A stretch of DNA of 64,000 bases, from assembly GCF_042683745.1 (NCBI RefSeq), contig NZ_JBHUJX010000023.1, positions 1 to 64,000 on the forward strand, in the 5' to 3' direction. The notes beneath the pieces are model-generated. The model saw only the letters and a list, made by a program, of their open reading frames with translations. It was not told the DNA's origin and searched no databases. This DNA comes from Pseudoneobacillus sp042683745. GTDB taxonomy: Bacteria; Bacillota; Bacilli; Bacillales; Cytobacillaceae. Both the position numbers and the translations under genes were made by a program. Below, piece by piece: positions 16,953-26,063 of this stretch (position 1 is the first letter of the stretch; the number at the start of each line of letters is the position of its first letter).

Positions 16953-18545
16953 ATGGAAACACTACAAACATTTCTAAAAGATTTCAATGACCAAATGCAA
17001 GTATTATACAAAGCTACAGCTGAGGCTGCTTGGATGGCCCAAACAACGGGTGACTCTGAGTGGGCTGCTAAATTTAGTGAAGCTGAAACCAAGTACAATC
17101 TATTATTCTCTTCAAAAGATACATACGAGAAAACCAAACACTTTCTAGCAACGGAAAACGTAACAGAGATTGAAAAACGTCAGCTTCAACTTTTACTAAG
17201 CGAAATGGAAGGCAACCAACTACCTGAAGAAGTGATTGCTGATTTATCCAAACGCTCTTCTGAACTAAATTTATTATTTAACACATACGAGCCTGTTGTG
17301 GATGGGAAGAAGTATTCTGCCAATGAAATTCGAGAAGTATTGTTGAATAGTGATGACCAAGAACTACGCAAAAAAGTATGGTTTGCAAGTAAGGAAGTTG
17401 GTAAAGCCGTAGAGAAAGGCCTAATTGAGCTTGTGAAGAAGCGCAATGAAGCTGCACAAATACTTGGTTATGATAACCATCATCAAATGGGCTTTACTCT
17501 TCAAGAACTTGACCGTGACGAGGTATTCGCTATTTTCAACAAACTTATTGCTCAATCAGATGATGCTTACCGCTTGATGAAGAAAGAATTAGATGAACGT
17601 TTAGCAACTAGATTTGGGATTAGTCCAGATGATATACGCCCTTGGCATTATGTCGATCCCTTTTTCCAAGAGGCACCACCATCTGATTCAACTAATCTAG
17701 ATCCTTTTTACAAAGGGAAGGATATTGTCCAAATCACTACGGATACATTTAGCTCAATGGGAATCGAAATTGATGATCTATATGCAAAAAGCGATTTGTT
17801 CCCTAGAGAAAAGAAAAACCCAACAGCCTTTTGCATGGATGTTGACCGTGAAGGTGACGTTCGTGTCCTTTGTAGCTTAATGGAAGATGCGTATTGGATG
17901 GAAACGAATCTGCATGAGTTTGGTCATGCAGCTTATTACAAATATGTAGACCCTAGCCTTCCATTCGGATTACGTAAAGAAAGTCATATCTTAACAACTG
18001 AATCGATTGCGATGTTATTTGGAAAAATGGGCAAAGACCCTCGTTGGTTAAAGCGCTTCTTACAAGTTGACGAAACAACAGTAAATGAGCTTTCTCCTGA
18101 ATTAGAAAAGTTCCAGCAGTTACAAATGCTTATTGCAGTAAGATGGATTGTTACCTTTGTATTTTTTGAAAAAGAATTGTACGAAAATCCCGATCAAGAT
18201 TTAAACGCTTTATGGTGGAAAACAGTAAATGAAGTTCAGCTAGTCACTCCTCCAGATTCAACTGATAATCCTGATTGGGCAGCAAAAATTCATTTTACAC
18301 TTGCACCTGTTTATTACCAAAATTATCTACTTGGAGAATTAATGGCAGCACAACTTCTTCGTCATATAGAAACGAAGATTTCCCCTGAATTTTTCATAAA
18401 AGAAACGGGAGAAATGCTCATCAATCAATTCTTCAAACCAGCAGCCCTTTATGACTGGAATGAAAAAATTAGCCGTGTAACGGGTGAAAAATTAAACCCT
18501 TCTCACTTTGTTGATGTTTATTGCAAAACTCAGGTAAAAAGTTAA
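16953..18545 (+). CDS. M2/M3-type zinc metallopeptidase
   Basis: A 530-residue cytoplasmic peptidase without signal peptide. The zinc site is HEFGH at residues 321-325, and the likely third ligand is Glu350 in LTTESIAMLFG, 25 residues on, as in M2/M3 gluzincins. The helical N-terminal half (EAAWMAQTTGDSEWAAKFSEAE, KKRNEAAQILGYDNHHQM) resembles the ACE/oligopeptidase fold, closer to M2-like bacterial enzymes than to PepF. It probably trims short peptides. GAAAGG lies 12 bases before ATG. It is monocistronic and ends in a hairpin at 18556. Confidence 0.8.
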   Translation: METLQTFLKDFNDQMQVLYKATAEAAWMAQTTGDSEWAAKFSEAETKYNLLFSSKDTYEKTKHFLATENVTEIEKRQLQLLLSEMEGNQLPEEVIADLSKRSSELNLLFNTYEPVVDGKKYSANEIREVLLNSDDQELRKKVWFASKEVGKAVEKGLIELVKKRNEAAQILGYDNHHQMGFTLQELDRDEVFAIFNKLIAQSDDAYRLMKKELDERLATRFGISPDDIRPWHYVDPFFQEAPPSDSTNLDPFYKGKDIVQITTDTFSSMGIEIDDLYAKSDLFPREKKNPTAFCMDVDREGDVRVLCSLMEDAYWMETNLHEFGHAAYYKYVDPSLPFGLRKESHILTTESIAMLFGKMGKDPRWLKRFLQVDETTVNELSPELEKFQQLQMLIAVRWIVTFVFFEKELYENPDQDLNALWWKTVNEVQLVTPPDSTDNPDWAAKIHFTLAPVYYQNYLLGELMAAQLLRHIETKISPEFFIKETGEMLINQFFKPAALYDWNEKISRVTGEKLNPSHFVDVYCKTQVKS

Positions 18546-18555
18546 TTAGTGAAAA

Positions 18556-18592
18556 AAGGATAGCTAAGACTAAATGGTCTAAGCTATCCTTC
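18556..18592 (+). terminator. Hairpin terminator of the metallopeptidase gene
   Basis: AAGGATAGCTAAGAC and GGTCTAAGCTATCCTT form a long, nearly perfect stem but only a weak T run follows. The right arm (TAGTCTAAGCTATCCTT) recurs at 20436-20453. Confidence 0.6.
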
Positions 18593-18736
18593 AGACTGTA
18601 GACATACTCGAAGAATTTCGAGTTTACCTGCAGTTTTTTTCTATTGACTCTGTTAAAGGTAAATGTTGATATTTGGAACCTATCCGAATTCTTGATATAA
18701 TCAACATAAGAACAAGCATTCGGGGAGTTTATCAAG

Positions 18737-18895
18737 GTGAGCAAAGCGTTTAGCAACTTGTTAAAGTATATTGAAAAATTACCACATACACAAAAAGAAC
18801 AAGTTTATCAATGGGTTAAACGCTATGTTGAACCTTCATCCTCTGCTAGTGGTAGCTTAATCAACGGGATAGAAGAATCAAAATCTGAATGGTAA
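18737..18895 (+). pseudogene. N-terminal fragment of an IS1595-like transposase
   Basis: GTG 18737 opens 52 codons: MSKAFSNLLKYIEKLPHTQK, then EQVYQWVKRYVEP, a Ser-rich linker and a stop. The short helical start with 'LP...(Q/E)Q...W' resembles the beginning of IS1595-family transposases, but the Cys zinc motif and catalytic domain are absent. It could instead be an unrelated small protein. GGGGAG upstream is a fair ribosome site. Its stop is 14 bases before the DHFR-like gene. Confidence 0.4.
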
Positions 18896-18909
18896 TAGGA
18901 TGAATAATT

Positions 18910-19479
18910 ATGATAAATAACGTAAAACAGAGAAGAATAATTTTAGATTTAGCAGTTACTTTAGATGGTTTTATTGAAGGGAAAAATGGAGAAGTTGATT
19001 GGTGCATTATGGACCCTGATATGGGGTTTACTGATTTCTTAAATCAAATTGATACTATTTTATATGGTAGAAAAAGCTACGATTTATGGGGACACTATAT
19101 TCCAAAAAATGAAGACCCTGATACCGAAAAGGAAATTTGGAAATTGGTTCATAGTAAAAAGAAATATGTTTTTTCCAAAACACAAAATGAGATTGATCAT
19201 CAAGCAATATTTATAAATGATAATATTCTTGAAGAAATAAATAAATTGAAGAAAAAGTCTGGTAAAGACATCTGGCTATATGGTGGAGCAAGTCTCATTA
19301 CAACTTTTATAAATTTGGGGCTTGTTGATGAATTTAGATTATCTATTCACCCTGTTGTCTTGGGAGAAGGAAAACCGTTGTTTATTGATTTAAAACAGAG
19401 AATAAATTTAAAAATGGTTAATACAAGAACATTTTCCTCTGGCGTTGTGCAAATAATTTATCATTGGAATGGTAACTAA
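18910..19479 (+). CDS. Dihydrofolate reductase-fold protein (RibD C-terminal domain family)
   Basis: A 189-residue soluble protein. The start RRIILDLAVTLDGFIEGKNGEVDW is the family hallmark, followed by ILYGRKSYDLW, then WLYGGASLITTFINLGLVDEF, and LSIHPVVLGEGKPLF. These are the NADPH-binding and core motifs of the RibD_C/YyaP/YwjB group. Known members resemble dihydrofolate or deaminated-pyrimidine reductases, but most small single-domain forms have no defined substrate. It stands alone, with a terminator at 19559. Confidence 0.85.
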   Translation: MINNVKQRRIILDLAVTLDGFIEGKNGEVDWCIMDPDMGFTDFLNQIDTILYGRKSYDLWGHYIPKNEDPDTEKEIWKLVHSKKKYVFSKTQNEIDHQAIFINDNILEEINKLKKKSGKDIWLYGGASLITTFINLGLVDEFRLSIHPVVLGEGKPLFIDLKQRINLKMVNTRTFSSGVVQIIYHWNGN

Positions 19480-19558
19480 AAAAATCTTTCACTCCAAAGA
19501 TATATTGTATTAAATATTATAAGGTAATACTCGACAGTAGTTTCATCTATTGCACTCT

Positions 19559-19594
19559 AAAGGGGAATCCATAAATAATGGGTTCCCCTTAATA
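19559..19594 (+). terminator. Rho-independent terminator
   Basis: AAGGGGAATCCA and TGGGTTCCCCTT form a stem with a short AT loop and a TTAAT tail, after the DHFR-like gene. Confidence 0.65.
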
Positions 19595-19619
19595 TTATGG
19601 AAATATAAACATTAAATTT

Positions 19620-20340
19620 TAACAGAGCCATTCTATTTAAATAAGTTTATACTCAATAACCGTTGATTTCTGCTACGGGCGAATGCTTTCCGCAGGGTGT
19701 GAGCTTTTTAGCCTCCTCAGTCGCTTTGCTTCCTGCGGGGTCTCAAGGTTCACACTATTTCCCGCAGGAGTCGTCGCCTTTCACTCCAATTGGAACTTAA
19801 TCTAGATCGTGAGGAACATGGAAAAAAACCATTCCCTCCTGCGAAATTTGAAAAAGACGAATGGAAAGAAATGAAGGAAAGTACGACAGACCCCGAAAGT
19901 GGATACTATGTAAAAGATGAATGAACCAAGCAGTTTGCGTATTCCTTCCATGCAGCTATAGATCAAAAAGGATTCGTGTTAGGTACTATAGCAAGTTCCA
20001 GGAAATATCCAAGATAGTCATTTGTTACAGCCACTTGTTTAGAGAATCATGGAAAAAGTGAAGAAACCACTTGCGGTCGCATGCGATGCTTACATTTGCT
20101 GCCATGAATTTAAAGAAACTTGCAGCTTGGACTGGGCAAGATGCCTGATGATGACTTCGAATACTTATTTAATAGGTTTTGGGGTCAGTTTTTAAGCAGA
20201 TACTCGCTGATTGGAGCGGAAGGTGCTTGACTCCTGGGGGATATAGCGTTGCAGACGAGACCCCGCACAAAGCGAAGCGAAGGAGGAGGCTCGGCGAACG
20301 CCCCCCGGAAAGCAAGCGCCTGGAGCGGAAATCAGCCTTA
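19620..20340 (+). mobile_element. Degenerate IS1182-family element with inverted GC-rich ends
   Basis: Between 19795 and 20160 the translation in shifting frames gives LDREEHGKKPFPPAKFEKDE, then STTDPESGYYVKDE, a stop, KQFAYSFHAAIDQKGFVLGT, then VPGNIQDSHLLQPLV, MEKVKKPLAVACDA and MNLKKLAAWTGQDA. These are the ordered C-terminal blocks of IS1182 transposases, broken by stops and shifts. It is flanked by two inverted copies of a roughly 130-bp GC-rich segment (19668-19797 and 20205-20337) with GATTTC(T/C)GC...CTCCTGCGGG-type hairpins common in Bacillus intergenic DNA. No intact transposase remains. Confidence 0.7.
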
Positions 20341-20368
20341 TCTTCCACAATATCTTTTAAAAATGACA

Positions 20369-20405
20369 AAAGGCAGTGAGAAAGAGCCTTCTCACTGCCT
20401 TTTGT
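20369..20405. terminator. Strong hairpin terminator
   Basis: AAAAGGCAGTGAGAA pairs with TTCTCACTGCCTTTT around a five-base loop, so it can act in both directions. It separates the IS1182 remnant from the minus-strand gene at 20516. Confidence 0.7.
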
Positions 20406-20515
20406 CGACAATCTTAAAGGATTTCTAGGACTTTATAGTCTAAGCTATCCTTTTCCTATTATTTGAATATTTTTTACATAATCTACTACATGTCTGAAAA
20501 GAATGCCTTTGACCA

Positions 20516-20959
20516 TTATTTTAATTTACTTTGAAGAATTTCCTTAAATTTATTACTATCTAAAATCTCTCTATCATGACCAGTAATCCCAAATCTCATT
20601 TCATTTTCAAAATACCAAACATTTTGGGACAATACGAACAAACTTGCATTTCCTTTTTTAGTGTGTTTCATTTTTACTTTTGTCATTGAATCTTTTTTAT
20701 AATTTTTAAGCTCTGGTCTGATCATAATGATATCTGAGCCGAATCTAAGTTTTAACTCAGTTAAATCAACATAGGGGCTAGGATAATTCCATTCTTCTAT
20801 AGTAACAAGTCCTTTATTTACCGTATCTGACAACCAACCTCTTATTGTACGATAAAATTCATTCAGTTCTATTTTATGTTTACTTTTTTTCGTGTCAGTT
20901 TTATTCTCATTCAGTTCTTTTTGTCTTTTCAACAAAAATTCATTAAATTGATCACTCAA
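20516..20959 (-). CDS. Hypothetical cytoplasmic protein
   Basis: A 147-residue protein. The start is TTG 20959 because AAGGAGGTG lies exactly seven bases upstream; the longer frame to 21031 would read through that site. The N terminus is highly charged (NEFLLKRQKELNENKTDTKK). The rest has alternating strands and ends in EMRFGITGHDREILDSNKFK. There is no signal peptide, membrane helix or recognised domain. It lies next to transposon debris and between hairpins, so it may be acquired DNA. Confidence 0.6.
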   Translation of the reverse strand: MSDQFNEFLLKRQKELNENKTDTKKSKHKIELNEFYRTIRGWLSDTVNKGLVTIEEWNYPSPYVDLTELKLRFGSDIIMIRPELKNYKKDSMTKVKMKHTKKGNASLFVLSQNVWYFENEMRFGITGHDREILDSNKFKEILQSKLK

Positions 20960-21094
20960 AACACAACACCTCCTTACGAAATAATTACTTACTTTACAAA
21001 TATTCAATAAGGATGAAAATTGATTCTTCAAAATACAAAAAGCCCATCAAGTGATGAGCTACTAATTCATTGGTCTAATGTCGTAATCTAAAAA

Positions 21095-21214
21095 TTAACT
21101 ATGATGAAAATGATTTAAATACTTAAAAAAACCCGCAAATACATATCCAGCCATACCTAATTGACCTAGGTCAATATCAAGGATACCTTTTTTGGGTTCA
21201 TATAAAATGTACAA
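21095..21214 (-). CDS. Small 39-residue protein downstream of phaC
   Basis: TTG 21214 is preceded by GAGGAGGGATCAAA, an excellent ribosome site, and opens MYILYEPKKGILDIDLGQLG, then MAGYVFAGFFKYLNHFHHS. The C-terminal half is amphipathic or hydrophobic (GMAGYVFAGFFKYL) with a His-rich tail. It begins 41 bases after phaC on the same strand, so it is probably co-transcribed. I recognise no family. A small granule-associated or membrane peptide is possible. The ribosome site is the main reason to believe in it. Confidence 0.5.
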   Translation of the reverse strand: MYILYEPKKGILDIDLGQLGMAGYVFAGFFKYLNHFHHS

Positions 21215-21255
21215 TTTGATCCCTCCTCAATTTCCAATCTTTCATCCAAAAATTC

Positions 21256-22278
21256 TTAAATTGGTTCGGATCTTTTTGGCAGCCATTCGGCAAGATAATT
21301 CGGTAATTTTCCATCCGTACTAATACCACTATGTCCTTGAGAGAGTAATGTAAACTGTTTATCTTCACTTGAGACAAGTTTCATGATTGGTTCACTCATT
21401 TCCTTTGGAACAAGTAAATCTTGGGCACCACTTACTACAAGTAAATTACACGTTATATTTTTTAATGAGGCTCTTTTTTTTCTAATAAACATCTTGCCTT
21501 TTATAAGTTTATTATGTTTTCCTAGATCATTGATAAGTTGTTTTAAGGCAGCACCAGTTAATGGGATATGAGCATTCGTCCATTCATTTAGGCGTCTCCA
21601 TTTATTCACATATTGCTCATCATCTACCCTGGCTAACAGGGATAAATACGGAGAGACATACACTGGTGAGGATAATAAACGCATCCCAATTCTAACAAAT
21701 TCACTAGGTATGACAGGAGTGACTATTAATTCTTCAACGTCTATCGTTTCATTACGAATGGCGTCAGACCAATTCTTAAATATCGGTGTAAAGCTAAAAT
21801 CAATTGGTGTTGTTGATAGTATTAAATTTTTTATCGGTTCTTCAGCAATGGTAGTATACATAGCAGCAAGAGTACCACCAAGACAAAATCCAATTACTGA
21901 TATTTCCTGGGCTCCAGAATGCCTTAAGGATCTCTGTGCACCTTTTTGAATATAATCAACAATATAATCGTCCATGCTGATATCACCGTCTTCATATCCA
22001 GGGATACCAAAATCCAACAAATAGACTTCATAGCCTTCCTCTCGAAATGCTTCTATCATACTCATTTTTGGACCTAAATCAAGAATAAATGGTTGACTAA
22101 TGAGAGAGTAGACAATAAAAATGGGGACATTAAATTTCTTCTTTTTAGGAGGATAATACCATAATGTGGCTTTGTTTTTTTTCCAAATAGCCTCCCTATG
22201 TGTGGTAGCCATTTCAGGCAAAGGTTCCTGTAGTACATTCCACATTTTTTTCCACCTTTGACTCTCGTTCTTCTTCAT
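21256..22278 (-). CDS. phaC: Class III/IV polyhydroxyalkanoate synthase subunit PhaC
   Basis: A 340-residue alpha/beta-hydrolase that polymerises hydroxyacyl-CoA into PHA. The modified lipase box is GFCLGG with nucleophile Cys132. The Asp and His partners are in VSGAQDLLVP and SQGHSGI. VYSLISQPFILDLGP and DFGIPGYEDGDISMDDYI are the conserved PhaC core. The length suits class III/IV enzymes, which need a second subunit. Its start overlaps the end of the PhaR-like gene by four bases, consistent with a coupled two-subunit synthase. Confidence 0.85.
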   Translation of the reverse strand: MKKNESQRWKKMWNVLQEPLPEMATTHREAIWKKNKATLWYYPPKKKKFNVPIFIVYSLISQPFILDLGPKMSMIEAFREEGYEVYLLDFGIPGYEDGDISMDDYIVDYIQKGAQRSLRHSGAQEISVIGFCLGGTLAAMYTTIAEEPIKNLILSTTPIDFSFTPIFKNWSDAIRNETIDVEELIVTPVIPSEFVRIGMRLLSSPVYVSPYLSLLARVDDEQYVNKWRRLNEWTNAHIPLTGAALKQLINDLGKHNKLIKGKMFIRKKRASLKNITCNLLVVSGAQDLLVPKEMSEPIMKLVSSEDKQFTLLSQGHSGISTDGKLPNYLAEWLPKRSEPI

Positions 22279-22718
22279 ATCACTTTATTTCCTTTAATAA
22301 AAGGTCCGTTATTCTCCAACGTTTCCATTAGGATTTGGCGAAGCCTTTCACGTCTTTCACTATTTGGATTGCTCTGAGTTTGTTTCACTTTATCATTTTG
22401 TGCCAAATTTTTCTTGTTCTTTTCGAGTGATAGTAAATCCTCGATTCGATCCAATTTCTCCTCTAACTGGACCTGCATTTTAGCAATATTGGCCATGTCC
22501 CTTTTTGTAGGAAAATTGAACATCATTGACAAAGTTTCGATTGACTCATTCATTTTTTTCGAATGATTTCCAAGAAGCTTATGCTGATTGCTTACATGCT
22601 TGATGAACTCTTTATTATCAAGAATTTCTTGGATCATACTGTTGATATTTCTTTCTTGTACACTCCAATTAACTTTGAGTGACTCGTAAAAATCTTTATT
22701 CTTCTCCTTTTTCTCCAT
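22275..22718 (-). CDS. PhaR/PhaE-like PHA synthase subunit
   Basis: A 147-residue, mostly helical and charged protein. The segment EKLDRIEDLLSLEKNKKNLA near the middle and the preceding MANIAKMQVQLE form the heptad-type helix that joins PhaR/PhaE to PhaC. It lies immediately upstream of phaC with a four-base overlap and downstream of an SDR reductase, the gene order of class IV clusters. It is shorter than Bacillus PhaR (about 200 residues), so the family call is contextual. Confidence 0.65.
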   Translation of the reverse strand: MEKKEKNKDFYESLKVNWSVQERNINSMIQEILDNKEFIKHVSNQHKLLGNHSKKMNESIETLSMMFNFPTKRDMANIAKMQVQLEEKLDRIEDLLSLEKNKKNLAQNDKVKQTQSNPNSERRERLRQILMETLENNGPFIKGNKVI

Positions 22719-22741
22719 ACTTTTTTCTCCTTTCTCTACTG

Positions 22742-23509
22742 TTATACAGTAGCTGCTATGCCTCCATCCACATTAATCACATGGCCATTAATGTAATCTG
22801 AAGCATTGGAAGCTAGGAAGACTGCGGCTCCCTTTAAATCTTTTTCGTTTCCATACCTTTTGGCAGGAATTTGCGAAAGTGTATCTATCTTGGAATCTTC
22901 CAGTATTTTTTTTGTAATTTTTGTCGGAAAGTATCCTGGAGCGATTGCGTTTACTTGGATACCGTATCTTGCTAGTTTTACTGCTAGGTCTTTTGTAAAG
23001 GTAATGATCGCCCCTTTGCTTGTATTATAAGCTATTGTCTCCATAACATCTGGATCTGTTCCTCCGTATCCAGCTACCGATGCTATATTGATGATTTTCC
23101 CATGACCTTGTTTAGCCATTTCTTTTGCTACAGCTTGAGAAAATAAAAATGTCCCATTAACATTTATATCTAAGACTTTTTTCCATTTATCCTCTGGATA
23201 ATCAAGTGTTGGCGCTAACCAAGATATTCCACTGTTATTTACTAAAATATCAATCTTGCCAAATACTTTCATTGTTTCACTCATTACTTTTTCGATATCT
23301 TCCCGCTTGCTAATGTCACAACTACAAGCAATTGAATTTACTCCGAGTTTATTGATCTGTTGGCTAACCTCTCTGCAAGCTTCGATATTTCTTGAGCAGA
23401 CCACAATGTTAGCTCCTGCCTCCGCAAGACCTGTAGCAATTTGTAGCCCTAGTCCCCTACCTCCACCAGTAACAATGGCAGTTTTTCCCGATAAGTCAAA
23501 TAAGTTCAT
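22742..23509 (-). CDS. SDR-family NAD(P)H reductase, PhaB/FabG-like
   Basis: A 255-residue classical short-chain dehydrogenase. It has the TGGGRGLGLQIA cofactor loop (residues 14-25), NNSG, catalytic Ser in INIASVAGYGG, the YNTSK active-site pair, and IAPGYFPTKI. With phaR-phaC downstream it may supply 3-hydroxyacyl-CoA as PhaB does, though the sequence alone cannot exclude another oxidoreductase (gluconate 5-dehydrogenase-like proteins share MNLFDLSGKTAIVTGG). The spacing to the next gene is 23 bases, so it heads a probable three-gene operon. Confidence 0.75.
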   Translation of the reverse strand: MNLFDLSGKTAIVTGGGRGLGLQIATGLAEAGANIVVCSRNIEACREVSQQINKLGVNSIACSCDISKREDIEKVMSETMKVFGKIDILVNNSGISWLAPTLDYPEDKWKKVLDINVNGTFLFSQAVAKEMAKQGHGKIINIASVAGYGGTDPDVMETIAYNTSKGAIITFTKDLAVKLARYGIQVNAIAPGYFPTKITKKILEDSKIDTLSQIPAKRYGNEKDLKGAAVFLASNASDYINGHVINVDGGIAATV

Positions 23510-23734
23510 ACTGTGTTTGTTTCCCTCCGATCTAGAATGATATAGAGATAGAATATAAGCTTCCTCACTTACTTCTTACCTTCTTCAAATTAATCTATGT
23601 TATTTTTGACAAATGGAAATGGACAAGCGTGGATGGGTAATAAAATGGAGTCTGAAAATTAAATGGGACAAATAAAAAGGATTGAGAAATTAATGGAATT
23701 TTACTCCATACTTCTTTTATAGTCATTTTTTTGA

Positions 23735-23775
23735 AAAGGCTACACCAATATAGGCCTTTTTCATATGATAATTTT
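23735..23775 (+). promoter_or_regulatory. Possible sigma-K/E promoter and overlapping hairpin before cwlJ
   Basis: CATATGATA (23762-23770) fits a late sporulation -10 (CATAnnnTA), with ACACC about 16 bases upstream as a weak -35. The same DNA contains AAAAGGC...GCCTTTTT, which could instead be a terminator. The gene's identity makes a mother-cell promoter likely. Confidence 0.3.
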
Positions 23776-23786
23776 GGGGTGAGAAA

Positions 23787-24230
23787 ATGCCGAGAGTAAA
23801 TTATCGAAGTTCAGATATCGATTTAATGGCAAGGATGATGAGAGCAGAAGCAGAAGGTGAAGGGAAACAGGGAATGTTATATGTTGGAAATGTAATTGTA
23901 AATCGTCTTAAAGCAAATTGTTCAGATTTTAAAAATTTGAGATCCATTCCCCAAGTTATTTATCAAGTACAAGGAGGAAACTATTCCTTTGAAGCTGTTC
24001 AAAAAGGAAATGTATTTTACCAAAGAGCGCGATCTGTTGAAAAGAGATTAGCAAAACAGAATTTGGATTATTGGAGACAGCATCCAGCGAAATACTCGCT
24101 TTGGTATTTTAATCCATATGCTCCATGCCCTCCAACATGGTACGATCAACCTATTTCTGGTCAATTCAAAAATCACTGTTATTATGAACCAAAAGCTGGC
24201 ATATGTGATAGTGTGTATACTGGGAGTTAA
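23787..24230 (+). CDS. cwlJ: Spore cortex-lytic cell wall hydrolase CwlJ
   Basis: A 147-residue Hydrolase_2-family enzyme (SleB/CwlJ). Features are the LMARMMRAEAEGEGKQGMLY start with catalytic Glu, VGNVIVNRLKANCSDF, then IPQVIYQVQGGNYSFEAVQ, and WYFNPYAPCPPTW. There is no signal peptide, as in CwlJ, which is made in the mother cell and held in the coat to degrade the cortex during germination. GGGGTGAG lies before ATG. A terminator follows immediately. The partner gerQ is not in the window. Confidence 0.9.
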   Translation: MPRVNYRSSDIDLMARMMRAEAEGEGKQGMLYVGNVIVNRLKANCSDFKNLRSIPQVIYQVQGGNYSFEAVQKGNVFYQRARSVEKRLAKQNLDYWRQHPAKYSLWYFNPYAPCPPTWYDQPISGQFKNHCYYEPKAGICDSVYTGS

Positions 24231-24256
24231 GCTTACTCTATGAGTAAGCTATTTTA
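24229..24256 (+). terminator. Terminator of cwlJ
   Basis: AGCTTACTC TAT GAGTAAGCT followed by ATTTTAATTC; it overlaps the stop codon region of cwlJ. Confidence 0.75.
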
Positions 24257-24304
24257 ATTCTTTCGAAAGCTTTTTAGTATATTTAGAGGATACTTGGAAA
24301 TAGA

Positions 24305-24400
24305 AAAATGATTATGGTTTGTTCATCAAAGGAATAATGATTACAAGCACAAACCACACCTACTGGCATCCAAAATACAGTGGGACAAAACGTGTTAAAA
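24305..24400 (+). pseudogene. Decayed copy A of the 3' end of the NlpC/P60 gene
   Basis: ATGATTATGG...TCATC(A/T)AAAGGA, then AATGATTACAAGCACAAAC and CACACCTACTGGCATCCA match, with few changes, bases 57482-57575 of the intact NlpC/P60 gene (GNGKMIMASSSKGVMITSTN and following codons). Stops and shifts show it is not translated. Only the last 30 or so codons are represented. Confidence 0.75.
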
Positions 24401-24546
24401 ACGAAAACTAGTATGGTGCAAAAGTTCCATTAATCTAAACAAAGGGAAGGTTCTTCTACTCCAATTATTGAAGCAGAAAACCTTCCACATGATTTCATTT
24501 TCTTTTATGATTTCTTCATTTAAAAGTTTGTATTAGATCACACACT

Positions 24547-25797
24547 TTAGGTTATCTGGGGTAAAAAAATAATAAATTCTGTCCCCATATCCTTTTCACT
24601 GTTCACTTGTATTTTACCTTTGAAAGAATGGACAATTTGAAAACTTACCATCATTCCTAATCCTGTCCCACTTTCCTTTAAGGAATAAAACGGAGATCCA
24701 AGCTGATCCATTTGCTTTTTTGTCATGCCGATTCCTTGGTCCTTAATGGTAATCATTATATTTCCATCTTCAGTTATAGTACATGTAATCCAAACATTCC
24801 CACCATTAGGCATTGACTCTATCGCATTTTTCAAAATATTAATTAAAGATTGGTTCAACTTTTGAGGATTAGCATAAATCCAACAATTATCAATAACATT
24901 CGTTTTAATCACAACATTATGGTTCATGGCATAACTTTGTACGATATTTGCCACACGTTGTAACTGATTACCTACGTCGATTCTTTCACTATTAACTTCT
25001 GAGGGTTTTCCTAAAGATAAAAAATCATTAATGATTTCATTTGCACGGTCTAATTCTTCAATAGATAATTGGATATATTCCTTCTTTTTATCAGGTAAAT
25101 CAGGCTCGTTTAAAAGTTGCAGAAAGCCACGAGTAACTTGCATCGGATTTCGAATTTCATGGGCAAAAACACTTGTTAGCTCACTGATTACTCGTAATTT
25201 CTCCGCGTTTTGCATTTCTAATCGAATTTGACGAATCTCCCTTAAATTTTCAATTAAGATAATGAAGAACCAGGTAACTACTACTACAAAGATAAGATGA
25301 ATAATCTGCACTTTAAGATAATCCATGGAAAAACCTCTGAGAATACCAAATAATATAATTCCGATCAGACAATAGTATATAGAAAGACCTACACCAATTT
25401 TACCCCTTTTATCTTTATTTGAACTCGCAAACGATTTTAGAAAAAACAGAATAACAGGTAGTGATAATAATAGAGCAAGAACAGTATTATAAAACCCTAT
25501 ACTTATTCCAAAAAAAAGACGATAAAGTATGATAAGGACTGAGAGGAAGATACCTGACCAAAATCCACCGTATAGTGTCCCAATTAATAGAGGAATAATT
25601 CTTAACTCCAATCGAGCATTTTGACCAAAACTCACTGGAAAGGACATGCATAATAATATTGATATTCCGCACAAAATGAAAATGATCATTTTTCTATTTT
25701 TCTCAGTCTTTACTCTCTCTGTAGTAAATGTAAAGTAGATAAAAATGGGTATTACCATATGCGTAAGTTGCAGCAAAAAATCCTTAATTGTACTCAT
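24547..25797 (-). CDS. Membrane sensor histidine kinase, KinB-like
   Basis: A 416-residue kinase. It has six or so hydrophobic segments in residues 1-190 of the 5TM-LYT type (the motif LELRIIPLLIGTLYGGFWSG is typical). A dimerisation/phosphoacceptor helix SVFAHEIRNPMQVTRGFLQL follows, with His the phosphorylated residue. The ATPase domain has N-box NILKNAIESMPNGG, G1 DQGIGM, F-box FYSLKESGTGLGM and G2. The layout and the HEIRNPM motif match Bacillus sporulation kinase KinB. No response regulator is adjacent, as expected for an orphan phosphorelay kinase. It lies between two decayed NlpC/P60 fragments. Confidence 0.8.
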   Translation of the reverse strand: MSTIKDFLLQLTHMVIPIFIYFTFTTERVKTEKNRKMIIFILCGISILLCMSFPVSFGQNARLELRIIPLLIGTLYGGFWSGIFLSVLIILYRLFFGISIGFYNTVLALLLSLPVILFFLKSFASSNKDKRGKIGVGLSIYYCLIGIILFGILRGFSMDYLKVQIIHLIFVVVVTWFFIILIENLREIRQIRLEMQNAEKLRVISELTSVFAHEIRNPMQVTRGFLQLLNEPDLPDKKKEYIQLSIEELDRANEIINDFLSLGKPSEVNSERIDVGNQLQRVANIVQSYAMNHNVVIKTNVIDNCWIYANPQKLNQSLINILKNAIESMPNGGNVWITCTITEDGNIMITIKDQGIGMTKKQMDQLGSPFYSLKESGTGLGMMVSFQIVHSFKGKIQVNSEKDMGTEFIIFLPQIT

Positions 25798-26063
25798 CTT
25801 CGTTACCTTTCATATTCTTTTCAACATCTGAACCCTGTAATCTAAGAAGCTAATCATGTTCATTATGTATATGATTGTTTCATTCAAGTGTCAATATTTT
25901 AAGCAAGAATCTTATTATATTCGTAATAATACCATATTACATCATTATTTATCGTATTTTGTAGAATTTTGCATATGCTATTAACCCAAATAAATTGGTT
26001 TTATAGGTGGTATTTTTTGTGGTTTTCCCCTTTTTTAGTATCAATTTATACATTTCCTCTAAT

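Noticed and set aside
20179..20411. 66- and 80-codon frames in the IS1182 end region
   Set aside because: They are translations of the GC-rich structured repeat, not genes.
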